64,000 bases of DNA from Aphrocallistes beatrix (taxonomy: Eukaryota > Porifera > Hexactinellida > Sceptrulophora > Aphrocallistidae). The notes beneath the pieces were generated by a model that had not been told where the DNA came from, did not search any database, and saw nothing but the letters and a program-made list of their open reading frames with translations. Shown here piece by piece: positions 45,176 to 55,335 of this stretch; positions within the stretch are counted from its first letter, which is position 1, and the number at the start of each line of letters is the position of its first letter. The stretch is taken from NCBI GenBank assembly GCA_963281255.1, contig OY725493.1:4991857-5055856 (forward strand), read 5' to 3'. Both the position numbers and the translations under genes were made by a program.

Positions 45176-47886
45176 CTAATGGTAGTCTCTCCTCTTGTTA
45201 TCTACCCTCGGGATGCGAGATGTCTTTTTGAGGAGATCTTCATCATAGCTGTAGCCGTCCGATACTTTGTTCGCGTTTATGGGGTTGTACTGATATTTGG
45301 ACGTTCTTAAAATGGAGGTGGGCTGCGGGCTAACGCTAGTGGCGGGTTTGATGGGAGGAGCTCTGTAGCGTGTTGTTGGTTTCTGCATCGGAAGCATGGA
45401 ATGAGAAGCTGTACCGATTGAACTCCTTGCTCGTATGACGTTAGAAGCGTTCTGGGACGCTTCGTGGCGAGTGTGGGGGTAGAGGATGTTTGAGGTTGTG
45501 GGGGTGGGAGAGGCCCGTATAGGGGGTTGATTGCGGCTTTCTTCCGACAGGCCTGATCTAGCTTTCGAGATGGGTAGAGGTCTGTTGATGTTAGGAGCAC
45601 TAAACTGTGAATAAAGAACGGGCCTCTCTTCTCCACCCAACTCTCTCGCTCTGTGTCTGCCATCCGGTCTAAATTTGGGAGGAGGATTGTATTTGGAATT
45701 GGAGCTCGGGTGTGGATGGTTCATGTTAGGACTAATCCTAAGAGGAGATCTCTTTTTTCGCCCCCCCTCACTCCCGCTGCTAGTTACAGAAGGGCTCCTT
45801 AGAGTATCTGGCGAAAGGACGGGGGACATGATCTGAGGCTGTGGTGAGGTTACTTCCAGTGACACAGACTTCCGGTCTTCGAAGCGCTTAATCCGACTGG
45901 AGAGCACTGTTATCTGTTTCCGTAGCTCAGACACCAGCTCATGCACGTCCACAGGGGAACTGTCATCTTCCTGCCTGTCATCATCATCGAACTCATGCTG
46001 CTGGTATTGTTGATGACCAGCGACTGTCTGTGGCCTGAAAGTCGCGAAATTGTGTAGCGAATATATTCCGCTGTCAACGGGAGAGGTGTCGTAGGTGGGG
46101 AAGTTCTGGTTGACAGGTGTTGCTACCATGTGCTGTGGGCTTACATAGACTGTGGACTGTCTTCGATTGGGAGGGGGGTTCATGTACTGGTACTGAGGAG
46201 GATATTGGAATCTGGGTTGAGTGTTCATGATGGAGGTTGAGTTGATTGTGGTTTCGAACGGCTGACTATACGCATGTGTATCATCTTCATAGAATGCGTC
46301 CGGGGAGATGATAGCTTGGTGTTGATGTGAAACAGGATATCTGTAAAGGAATAGGCATGATATAATATTCCTTATATGGACATAAAATGAGTTGATTAAG
46401 CTTACCTAGGATGAGCGCTCTGAGCACCTTCTCTATTCTCTGGATACTGCCTCGTGTAAGAAACCCTGGTGTTATATGTGTTATTGTAATTCCACCTCTC
46501 ACCTTCTAGCTGTTGAGTGGAGGAAGGGGCGTAACCTGCTATTGTGTTATTGGAGGTCTTACGAGGTCTGAATGTTGAATTATACTTCTGACGCGAATCT
46601 CTAGCTGAGTGCACTGGACGCAGCACTAGGTTGGGGTCTGGTACGGGGTGGTTGGACCTAGACTTTGAATTAGAGGCGGGGGGATGATGGGTCGGATACT
46701 CCCTGTAAGGGTCGGCACTTTGTGGGGGCATTGTCTGGCGTTTCTTCTGTTCATGGGGGTTTCTCTGTCTCATCATTACCTGTTGGGGTGGTGGCTCCAA
46801 TGGGGAATAAGGCTCATAGTCGTGCGAGTGTTGAGGCTCCGGTTGGCGGTAGTAAGGAGATTTACGACCGTCTTGAGCATCACTCATTAATTGCTCTTTT
46901 CGCTGTTTAATGAAGCCATCGATATCGTCATCACTGTCATCACCGTCATCTTGAAGGAAATTCGGCTCAACACGATCTTCTCCCAGTGATAGCCCATTTA
47001 AGTCAGCTGTGAAGGATGAACTCTCTGCTGCTGGTTCATATTCATTGGCATCATGATGGAAAGCAGACTCATCATCTTCGTAGAAGGCCTCTTCGAATCG
47101 AGGCGTGGAATCGTGTTGTGGAGTGAATAACACAGGGGAAGATTGGTCCACTAAACTAAGAAGTTATTCGTATAAAATCACACGATTATCTATGGTATAA
47201 TGTTACCAGCTATAGACGAGAAGTTACCTGTAAGATCTCTTTGTGGCTCCAGGCGGTTTTCCATCTAGCTTCGTCGAATAAGTTTTGCTTCTCCTCCTAT
47301 GTAAATCGATATAAATCGGCTTAGCATATGCGTTCTGATCTTGATCTTGCTGTGTTTTAATGTATTCATCTCTTTGCAGGAAGTTCCTATTAATTATGGG
47401 AGTCTCTACGTCTTTTTCTTCGGAAAAGTCTGAGCTCAAGTTCGGCAGTGTACACACTGGACTCGAGCTAGCGCAACTGTTGCTGTGATAAGAGGTACTC
47501 TTCCGAGGAAAGAGTTCCAGTTCTTCGAACGCTCTCAAATCACTCTGAGATTCCGTTTCCATTGCAAACCTGCTCAAATTCGGGATCATCGTCCTCTCAG
47601 TTTCATAGTCACTTTCGTAAGGGTCCACTTCCTGCCCTACCTCATCATCATCACCACCACCACCACCACCACCAGATCCATTCGAGCTTTTCGTACGGTC
47701 TCTCAAGTCAAAACGTTCTAAATCCATTTTATTATTACAAGATGCTATTTCCAGTGTTATATCGGCATAGTTTTTTTCCAGATTTGTCTTGACATGTACT
47801 CCTTTTGTGTTTTCAGTACGAGTTGTTTTGAGATGATCCTCAAGTTCGTAGATTTGGCCTCGAATATTATCTTCGGAGTCTACCAT
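45176..47886 (-). CDS. Large intrinsically disordered protein, unknown function
   Basis: Three minus-strand frames splice together: exons 47886-47228, 47155-46406 and 46340-45176 with introns of 72 and 65 bp (gtaact...cttag; gtaagc...ttacag), all junctions phase 2, giving 857 residues. I do not recognise the family. The protein is acidic in the middle and rich in Pro, Gln, Tyr, Ser and Arg. AFYEDDE-like motifs occur in exon 2 (EAFYEDDESAF) and exon 3 (DAFYEDDTHAY). A short coiled coil is likely at HELVSELRKQITVLSSRI. A Gly7 run is encoded by a CAC/GTG microsatellite. No signal peptide or membrane segment. It may be a cytoskeletal or centrosomal scaffold, but that is a guess. Confidence 0.7.
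47652..47673. repeat. CAC trinucleotide microsatellite in coding exon
   Basis: About seven CAC units on the plus strand encode the Gly run SNGSGGGGGGGDDD on the minus strand of the disordered-protein gene. Likely length-polymorphic. Confidence 0.75.
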
Positions 47887-49216
47887 TTGAAAGATTATAT
47901 GAAAGGTTGCTTGATAACTAGAAATTGATTGAAATAAATAATTATCTACACTCCTGGCATATTGTATATATACTATTCATAGCTTCCACTCAGGAATAAG
48001 TTCTTGGAAGACTATATCCTTACTCTACAGGACATGGTTATTAATACAAATTAATCGTGAAATCAGAATATTCAATTTAGTGAAATTAGCTAAGTAGTTG
48101 TCAAAGCATTCCTATTTGCTAAAACACATACGCAGATACGAAACAAGATTGGACATCTAATCTCTTTTGCATCATGCGTAGATCAAAGCTATGGGTGGAG
48201 ACATCATGTGGATTCAACAAGTTAATGTCGAATCAATTTCAAACCATAAATTGCAAAAAGGCGGTGCTCGTGTGAATATGGAAATATTATAATAATTGAA
48301 TACCACACTTGTAGATTCATATATTTGTAGGAAATACTGCTAATTTGTTGCATAATATACGTATGATTTCGGCTTATTTCGATCTCACAGCTGTGACAGT
48401 GAAATACACGTCTACTATTTGCGTGAATATTGTATTTATGTATCATGAGATCAATGAAATAATAATGATTTCATGTACCTTAATAACTTATCATCACTCC
48501 CACACACACATTGTAATGGGATTAGTACAAATAAGAGGAGGTTGTCCCCTATAATAATCACCTGCCGATTTGCAACTTGATAAATTATTTAAAAACAAGG
48601 GAACTCTGTTATTTAAATCATATTTCCCAAGTGAAAAGAACATTATAAAAACATATCGTTACAATGATAATTGCCAGGTTTAGGTTTCATACACTGCAAT
48701 TCGAATGTATGAAGCCAGAACAGACAACAGATGGCTGTAATTAAACCTATGAAAAAACACGCATCAGTAGATCAAAAACTTAAATGCCCTTTACATCTTA
48801 CATGAATTCGTATTGATATGAGATGACGTGTATATATTCTAATCAGGAAGCATGGGAAAAGATGTAGTGCGAGAAATGTAATTATTAAATATATTTTTTC
48901 AATTAAGCGTTCTTAGAATAATTTCCAAATCAATAAAGGAAATTAGAATTTAATTAATTAATTTAGGTTTCAATAGTCTCGATATAATGAGGATATTGAA
49001 TGAAGCAATGCGTAGATTCACATCAAATAACGTCAAGGCATTTCACTGTTGTTTTCAGTATTATTTGACAACTTTCTAAAAAGTGCTACAGTGTTTAATA
49101 TACTATATAGAGAATATATTTTAAACATTTATACATTAATTTAATTGATGCTCGTTTAGTTGTTATTACGTTTTAGTTATAAGCAGTTCTAACATTCTAA
49201 TTATTTCTGAATTAGA
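47887..49216. other. 1.3-kb gene-free stretch
   Basis: AT-rich and without a convincing ORF; short frames near 48222-48554 have no coding character. Should include promoters of the disordered-protein gene (minus) and DPM3 (plus). Confidence 0.45.
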
Positions 49217-49498
49217 ATGAAAAGAGTCGTGAAAGGTTTGCTCACATTAATCCTCCTCATTTTCACCTGGGCTTTTCTCCTCTTCGAAACCAGAACAAGA
49301 TACACAACACAGCCAAAGTACTATGAGGTCATATTATATCTGCCAATCTACGTCCTGATTGCATTCTGTTGCTACACCCTGTTTACGCTAGGGTACAGGG
49401 TAGCTGCCTTCAACGAATGCGATGAAGCAGCGGCTAGTTTGAAAAGCGAATTGAAGAGAGCACGAGTGGACCTCAAATCAAAGGGACTCGAATTCTAA
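49217..49498 (+). CDS. DPM3: Dolichol-phosphate mannosyltransferase subunit 3
   Basis: Small ER membrane subunit that tethers the catalytic DPM1 in the dolichol-P-mannose synthase used for N-glycans, O-mannose and GPI anchors. 93 residues (human 92), one exon. Two membrane segments (GLLTLILLIFTWAFLLF, 8-24; VILYLPIYVLIAFCCYTLF, 38-56) followed by GYRVAAFNECDEAAASLKSE and RARVDLKSKGLEF, the conserved cytosolic DPM1-binding tail. AATAAA at 49568-49573. Confidence 0.95.
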   Translation: MKRVVKGLLTLILLIFTWAFLLFETRTRYTTQPKYYEVILYLPIYVLIAFCCYTLFTLGYRVAAFNECDEAAASLKSELKRARVDLKSKGLEF

Positions 49499-50367
49499 CA
49501 ATTTGAACTCAGTAGAATTATCCTTAGAATTACTAGTTCTATAGTTTTGCTCTCTTTGTGTTCAGTAAATAAATTAGATGTTAACACTTTTTATTTGAAT
49601 TTCCACGTATATTTCCAAACTAATTAACAACAAAGCAACGGAGGATGTATCAATGCAGTGTCTATATTCACTGAACTTCCCAGTTGTATGGACACTGAAA
49701 ACTTGGAAGTTGATATTGAATGCAAAGGTAGAGAAATCTACTGGTATCGGAACTCTAACTACTATACGCCGGCAGAGATTCTATTTTAATATATGCTATG
49801 CAAAAAGCATGAATGATTTGCTCATAGATAGAGGAGGAGTTAAGAAATATAGTTCTACTTTAGATAGCAAAATATTTCTGTGTAGCAATTATAGGATCCC
49901 TCAGCGCATTGACGTCCCACGTGTTCGCTACACGTATATCTAAGCATTTTTGGCATTCAATTGATTAAACTATGGACAAAGAATAATACAATACGAAATA
50001 TTCAAAGAACAACTCACCTATCTTGTTTGTGTTCAGTGAAGTGGTGATGCTTGACCTGAGTTCAGTCAACTATATCAAGCTCATCTTCCAGAAGTCTGTA
50101 CAATAGCTAATTGGCAATTAGTGGCTCTTTATATACACCGTTCTCGACTTTACAAGTATAAGCCTATATATTCAACCCATAGGATGCCACTGAATTGTTT
50201 AGATAAACACCTTATCGTATATAAATTACTTATAGAAACTTTACACTGAAATTGAGTCAATAGAATGATTAGTGTGAATTTTATAATTTATTAATTGTGG
50301 TGAACTCTTTGTTTACTGGTTAGTGGAGCTATAAGTGATTGCTCAAGTACAACAAGATATTGGAACA
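49499..50367. other. Gap between DPM3 and UBE2U-like gene
   Basis: 869 bp. A 53-codon open stretch ending at about 49786 (GCINAVSIFTELPSC onward) looks mildly protein-like but has no proper start. On the minus strand, AAGATAG|gtgagt at about 50020 resembles a splice donor. Neither is enough to call a gene. Confidence 0.35.
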
Positions 50368-51168
50368 TTATGAAACAACTTTCCTATCAACAGTTATACT
50401 TGCTATTGCTTTTAGAGATGTTTCCTTGCAAAGCTGCACGTTTTCCTTGTTTGTGTCTTCACTGCTATCCGTGTTATCTTGTTTTCCCATATGGTGATGC
50501 GTTTCAATTGGTGATAGAGCTTGTTTCCTAGTGTTTTTAGTCGTCGCTAAATCACTCCATATAGAGAGGTAGTCACTGTATGAAACGTGCTGTATCGGGG
50601 CTAGGTTGGGCAGGGAGGTTTGTGGCACTCGTGATGGAGTCGGGTCAGGGATTGGAGTCGTTTTAGGCGTTTCTTCCTGTATATAAGGCGCTATGCCTGC
50701 GGAAATCTTAATACTGGCTATGACGCAATCCTGTGCAATCTGTCTGTATGTACTAGGAGTTTCTGAGTAGCAAGCAGCTGCTTCCTGATTCAATACACAT
50801 TCATCTCCTACGTAAGGCTCTGATAGAAGTTGTTGTAGCGATGTTACTATCTCAATAATGCTGTTGTGCTCTGTCCAGTAAAACGGGAGTGTGATAGGGA
50901 TATTAACTAGGCCAGTTATCGGGTCGATGTTGGGATGATACGGGATAGTTAGGAATCTAATTTCAGGTGGAAATGTATTATAATTAGGCGGGAATTGCAC
51001 CAAGATACGGTACTCTCCTCCCGTCCAAATCGTATTCTCTAGTGCGGGAAATATGATACGCCATTTGTAAAAGTTGTCGCTACTGGGCTGAGCTAATATC
51101 CCCACGTACTGATCAGATTGTAGGATTTGATAATCTCGCTTCAATAGGAGGAGAGATCGAGAGTGCAT
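50368..51168 (-). CDS. UBE2U: UBE2U-like E2 fold without catalytic cysteine
   Basis: Ubiquitin-conjugating enzyme fold, 266 residues in one exon. It aligns with the animal UBE2U branch: MHSRSLLLLKRDYQIL at the N-terminus, WRIIFPALENTIWTGGEY, LTIPYHPNIDPITG and, past the UBC domain, SDYLSIWSDLATTK matching the UBE2U tail. The active-site Cys expected after TGxx is Asn89 (TGLVNIPI), and no other Cys lies nearby, so thioester formation should be impossible, as in UEV proteins. HPN is retained. Residues 170-266 are disordered with Pro/Thr- and Ser/Glu-rich stretches. Probable role: E2 variant or ubiquitin-binding cofactor. Human UBE2U has 321 residues. Confidence 0.82.
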   Translation of the reverse strand: MHSRSLLLLKRDYQILQSDQYVGILAQPSSDNFYKWRIIFPALENTIWTGGEYRILVQFPPNYNTFPPEIRFLTIPYHPNIDPITGLVNIPITLPFYWTEHNSIIEIVTSLQQLLSEPYVGDECVLNQEAAACYSETPSTYRQIAQDCVIASIKISAGIAPYIQEETPKTTPIPDPTPSRVPQTSLPNLAPIQHVSYSDYLSIWSDLATTKNTRKQALSPIETHHHMGKQDNTDSSEDTNKENVQLCKETSLKAIASITVDRKVVS

Positions 51169-51610
51169 CTGTCTTCAAAATTGCAAGTTATTATCAGAAA
51201 ATTGAGAACTTAACAGGTCACAGGTGTGCTACTATAAATTCAAACAATAAACACGATGAGGGGAGGAGAATTCTAAACTTAGATAAGATTTTGCTTTCTT
51301 ATTATCTCTGGAGTAAGAGAAGTTTCCCAATGGGAGGTTGCAGACCTTATACCCTGACCTATTCTGTTAATACATAAACCACTAATGTTATGAATTATAT
51401 AGTTTAAGTACAGTTAATAACTAAAATTGTCAGATAGTTAAGTAATTCTACATAGTATGAAATAAATTTAAGGAAATGACACAGACGAGAGACACATTTC
51501 AATGTCATATAAAACCAAGTCAAATCTTAATATACAAACTAAAAATGTACACAGTATACTTCACAGCTCATAGATGGTAAAATCACACGTATGCGCACAT
51601 ATCCATAGAT
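51169..51610. other. Gap between UBE2U-like and Ras genes
   Basis: 442 bp, AT-rich. UBE2U promoter side and Ras 3' flank; nothing else recognised. Confidence 0.4.
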
Positions 51611-52773
51611 TCAGACGATGCTGCACAAAGCTTTTTTCTTGCCCTTTTTCTTTCCTGGCTTTACATTCTTTTCCTTTTCTCGATAAGCTCTATATGAAAC
51701 GTGAAATAATATATCATATTCAATTTTAAAACTCAAAACAACATGTGCACAGCTCGTTTGTTGTTCCAATGCTACTGAATGTCATTTGGTAATTATTGGT
51801 AAACAAGACTCCAGCATAACATTACCTGATCAATCGCACAAGTTCGTGAAAAACTCTGTCCACGTTAACGTTGTGTTTAGCTGATGCTTCCAAATATTTA
51901 GTCTAATAATTGAAGGTTTTAATCCATTAGAACTATCTCTATTATCTCCGTTATTAATTAACTAATGAGGTACTGAATTCTACTCACTCCGAGCTTTTCT
52001 GCAAACGTATCCCCTTCAACTGAAGACACGTGTCTCTGGCTTGCGAGGTCTCCTTTATTCCCAACTAGAATCTTGGGCAGGTTATCTCTATAAGATATAA
52101 TTGGTTAAACATCCTGTGATAGTAATGCTCTACATCAACAGCATCTGTACATGCAGGACATACTTGTTTTTCACCCTGTTTATATGGTTGTTAAGCGTCT
52201 CTATCTCCTGAAACCTGTAAGGACACATTATCCAATTAAGCTCTGCTCAGATCATCAGTGATAAGACTTAGTTCTACTCACGATTGTCTGTCTGTGATAG
52301 AATAAACCAGTAGGAAGCCTTCTCCATACTGGAAAAACTGTTCGCGCATCGCACTAAACTCCTACACGAGGACAAAATTAATCGTAAAAGAACCCATTAC
52401 ACGATGCGATGACTGGTTGGTCAGGTTTACGAATTAACAGTAAGTTGGTAGAACCAGATAGCGAACGGGTCTAAACGACAACTGTCTTTAACATCACTCT
52501 AACAAACCTCTTGTCCAGCAGTGTCGAGGACTAAAAAAAAACAATATCTCTAAAGTATTACAAGAATGGACTATTGCAATAGATTAGGAACTTACTGTCT
52601 AGCATCACGACTTGATCATCTATTGCGCATTGTCTTCTAAATGTGTCTTCAATGGTTGGATCATAATCTTCTATAAACTCTTTCTGTACAAACTGTAGAG
52701 TAAGTGCTGATTTGCCCACTGCACCGCTACCAACCACCACTAACTTAAATTCCATGAACTCTTTCTGATTCAT
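51611..52773 (-). CDS. Ras-family GTPase (R-Ras/M-Ras-like), seven exons
   Basis: Signalling GTPase of the Ras branch. Seven exons join without frame error: 52773-52596, 52530-52508, 52361-52282, 52214-52164, 52087-51988, 51902-51826, 51689-51611, giving 195 residues. Introns are 65, 146, 67, 76, 85 and 136 bp. Motifs: GSGAVGKSA (Ala at the Gly13 position), effector [24 protein letters not shown] with Gln61 present, VGNKGDL, EASAK, and a polybasic tail [14 protein letters not shown] ending in a CAAX box for farnesylation or geranylgeranylation. Sequence after switch II ([16 protein letters not shown]) leans to M-Ras/R-Ras rather than K-Ras. It is by far the most intron-rich gene here. Confidence 0.9.
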
Positions 52774-53423
52774 ATTCACTTCAGTTCTAGCTCTCTAACT
52801 CAGATATTATTAAAACGATTAAACTAATAAGTGATATATTCGCATATTAACACCATTATTCAATTAAAATAACGGCAAATATACAATTCGAGTGTTAGTG
52901 AGAATTATAAGTTTGTTATACACTATAGTTAATAGCTAACAACTGTCTGTATTTGCTGAGGAGACACTAGTTTTCTCCCAAGCGACATTAATTCATTATT
53001 TAAATTCCTGAAACCTTTTTGGTCTAATAAATTCAAATACGTAATGCGAAAAGAAATAGTATTACCCCCCCCATTAATTAATGAATATACGTAAATTAAA
53101 ATTCACGATGGTTGAGTTTGCATGGTTTTTGTACAATGGATATAAGCTCTACCTTAAACAAGGAATTATTCTTCACAAGACCTGAATGTCGTCTCATATC
53201 CTTTTGCATTTCTGTCCGTTCTAATAATAAAATCACTGACTAGGAATGTTGTAGATCTCACAGTACTGACAGGAATATAATAAGTTTGTAACTATAAAAA
53301 TTTATATTACAAAATAACAGATAAGTTAGGAGTTAAAAGCCGATAAAAAATATTATGCCAGAATGCTTGGGAAGGATAGATAAAATAGGAAGTTATGTTA
53401 TTAACGGTTAGTCTGTTAGGAAC
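52774..53423. other. Gap between Ras and disordered phospho-motif gene
   Basis: 650 bp, AT-rich, with a run of Cs near 53065. Ras promoter and 3' flank of the next gene. No gene recognised. Confidence 0.4.
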
Positions 53424-54902
53424 TTACAAAGTCTTTTTACCAATAAACTGAGTTTGTCCCTGCCTCGAGAGATATTTATCCAAGAAACTCTTCCGCTTGT
53501 AAGGATCATTCGTGAAGGAGTCTTGTTTAACAAATATGGCAGACGTAGACAATGGCCTCATCTGAGAGAGATCCATTCCGCTTCCCGAAAGTGAGCTCCC
53601 TCTTTTCATCTCAGAATTATTGTCCGACAACAGATGAGTATTCGTACTGTTCCTTTGTAATCGAACCAAATAATTGTCTAAGAACGACTGTCGCCTCGAA
53701 GAATCCTTGAACATATCCGTTTCGTAGGGCTTGCTACGGATCATATCACAAGATTCAGACATGCCTCTGGTATCGTTGTGCGATGTCTCTTCTGTATCTG
53801 CGGCTTTCGTCGGTGGAATTGAGTGAGTAGCCAGCCGACCAGCGGAAGCCGGGCGTGCAGGAATGTCTCTCTCGTCAGGACTGGGGGAGTTAGGGGTCTT
53901 GTTGGACCTGGGGGGTTTGGGAGATGCCTGAGGAGAGGTCGGACTATTGAAGTGTTTGACAAGTAATGACACTCGAGGATTCGATGATTTCGGTAGAATC
54001 TTTCCGGGCGAATTCTCTGGAAATACGAGGACATGTTTACTGGCAAACATTCTTCTGTCCTGAGGAGGCGTCGATGGGTATGAAACGGGAGTATACTTCA
54101 TCTGGAGCCGAGGTTGCTCTAAATTCTGCACGGCTTCTCCACTCTTCTTACTCTCCTTAAAAACTGCAGAATTTATAAAGTTCTTGCCTTTGAGCCCACT
54201 TGACTTAGTCGAAGCCGGGAAGAATCCCTCTAACATCTGTTTGTCCTGTTCTGTAAACTTTTTCGGTTCAATATTGAGCTGAGTCTGAGCTGCAGATTCA
54301 TTGATTATTTTGTGGAAAGAAGATCGGGAGTGTTCACCACCGAATGGGAACGCGTGCTCCCCACTGGGAGATCCAGGAGTCGGGGTAACACTCCCACCGC
54401 TGCTTTCACTGCCTCTTGACGAGGAGCTGTAGAACACGTTGCTGTGCTGGGCGGGCATGGAGTAGATAGGGTGCGTGGGCTTGTAGTTCATTCCAGGATG
54501 CCAGGACTTCACACTGCCACACGGGGAAGTGTCAGAACCAAAAGCGGAATCGCTGCTAGCGACACTCGATGATTCATCGCTTGGAAGGGAATGTTTCCTC
54601 CAATCGCTTGTGCTCGAGGGATATATGCGCGTGTTGGTAACGTGGGTAGGAGAGGTGGGGACGGATTTGGATGACCAATACTTGTTATATTGTTCAGGAG
54701 ACGATAGCTTGTGGGTGTTTATCTTGCAGCGCTTCTCGTCTGGATCTGGTGACATCCGCTTATGAAGGTTGAAAGAGGTTTTCGCGGTCGCAGGTTTGTT
54801 TGTTTGCTCTATTTCTGGCTCAGTTAGAGTAACTTTCTGACGCAGTCGAAGCGTGACCTTCGCTTTCATGTTCAATTTTCCATTTCCTCCCGTCGAATCC
54901 AT
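53424..54902 (-). CDS. Disordered Ser-rich protein with duplicated RxSFLDxYL motif
   Basis: 492 residues, one exon, ATG 54902. No family recognised. It is Ser/Pro-rich and basic with many SP/TP sites. Near the C-terminus two motifs repeat: RRQSFLDNYLVRLQ and KRKSFLDKYLSRQG, separated by about 60 residues. Each has a basophilic (R/K)xxS site, so phosphorylation by PKA/PKC-type kinases is plausible. A third conserved-looking stretch, RVSLLVKHFNSP, lies mid-protein. No signal peptide, membrane segment or coiled coil. Possibly a kinase substrate or scaffold; function not assigned. Confidence 0.65.
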   Translation of the reverse strand: MDSTGGNGKLNMKAKVTLRLRQKVTLTEPEIEQTNKPATAKTSFNLHKRMSPDPDEKRCKINTHKLSSPEQYNKYWSSKSVPTSPTHVTNTRIYPSSTSDWRKHSLPSDESSSVASSDSAFGSDTSPCGSVKSWHPGMNYKPTHPIYSMPAQHSNVFYSSSSRGSESSGGSVTPTPGSPSGEHAFPFGGEHSRSSFHKIINESAAQTQLNIEPKKFTEQDKQMLEGFFPASTKSSGLKGKNFINSAVFKESKKSGEAVQNLEQPRLQMKYTPVSYPSTPPQDRRMFASKHVLVFPENSPGKILPKSSNPRVSLLVKHFNSPTSPQASPKPPRSNKTPNSPSPDERDIPARPASAGRLATHSIPPTKAADTEETSHNDTRGMSESCDMIRSKPYETDMFKDSSRRQSFLDNYLVRLQRNSTNTHLLSDNNSEMKRGSSLSGSGMDLSQMRPLSTSAIFVKQDSFTNDPYKRKSFLDKYLSRQGQTQFIGKKTL

Positions 54903-55335
54903 TGACTAAGACACGGTAGCTAAGAATGAAAGTTAACAAAGTGTAGCAGATTTTATAGTCATACAGTGTGTGAAAATGCAAATCCAACTAAACAAAAATA
55001 GAAACTTGAGATCATCATCGCTGAATAATACATAACTTGTTATATTGCATCACAGGTACAGCACACACAACATTTAATCTTTATTCAAATCCAAGGGAAT
55101 TAACTAAGAAACTAAGAAAAAGTGAATATAATCACGACACTTTTGCTGATAATTAGCCTAAAATACGACAACACAAGAAAACTCATAATAAAGAGAGGTG
55201 GCTCTCTAATATTGGTCATCCTTCGTGATCAACTACATAGTTCACATTCCACTCTCTCTACCTGTGTCTTGGGAAAGGTAACTCAACTATCATATTGCAT
55301 GCTAACAAGTTTACTACAGAAGCTATGAGGCTATT
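54903..55335. other. Gap between disordered-protein gene and RRN3
   Basis: 433 bp, AT-rich. Short frame 55122-55328 has no coding character. Confidence 0.4.

Noticed and set aside
49620-49943. Frames downstream of DPM3 (one of 53 codons looks mildly protein-like)
   Set aside because: No proper start, no family match, and the DPM3 poly(A) signal precedes it.
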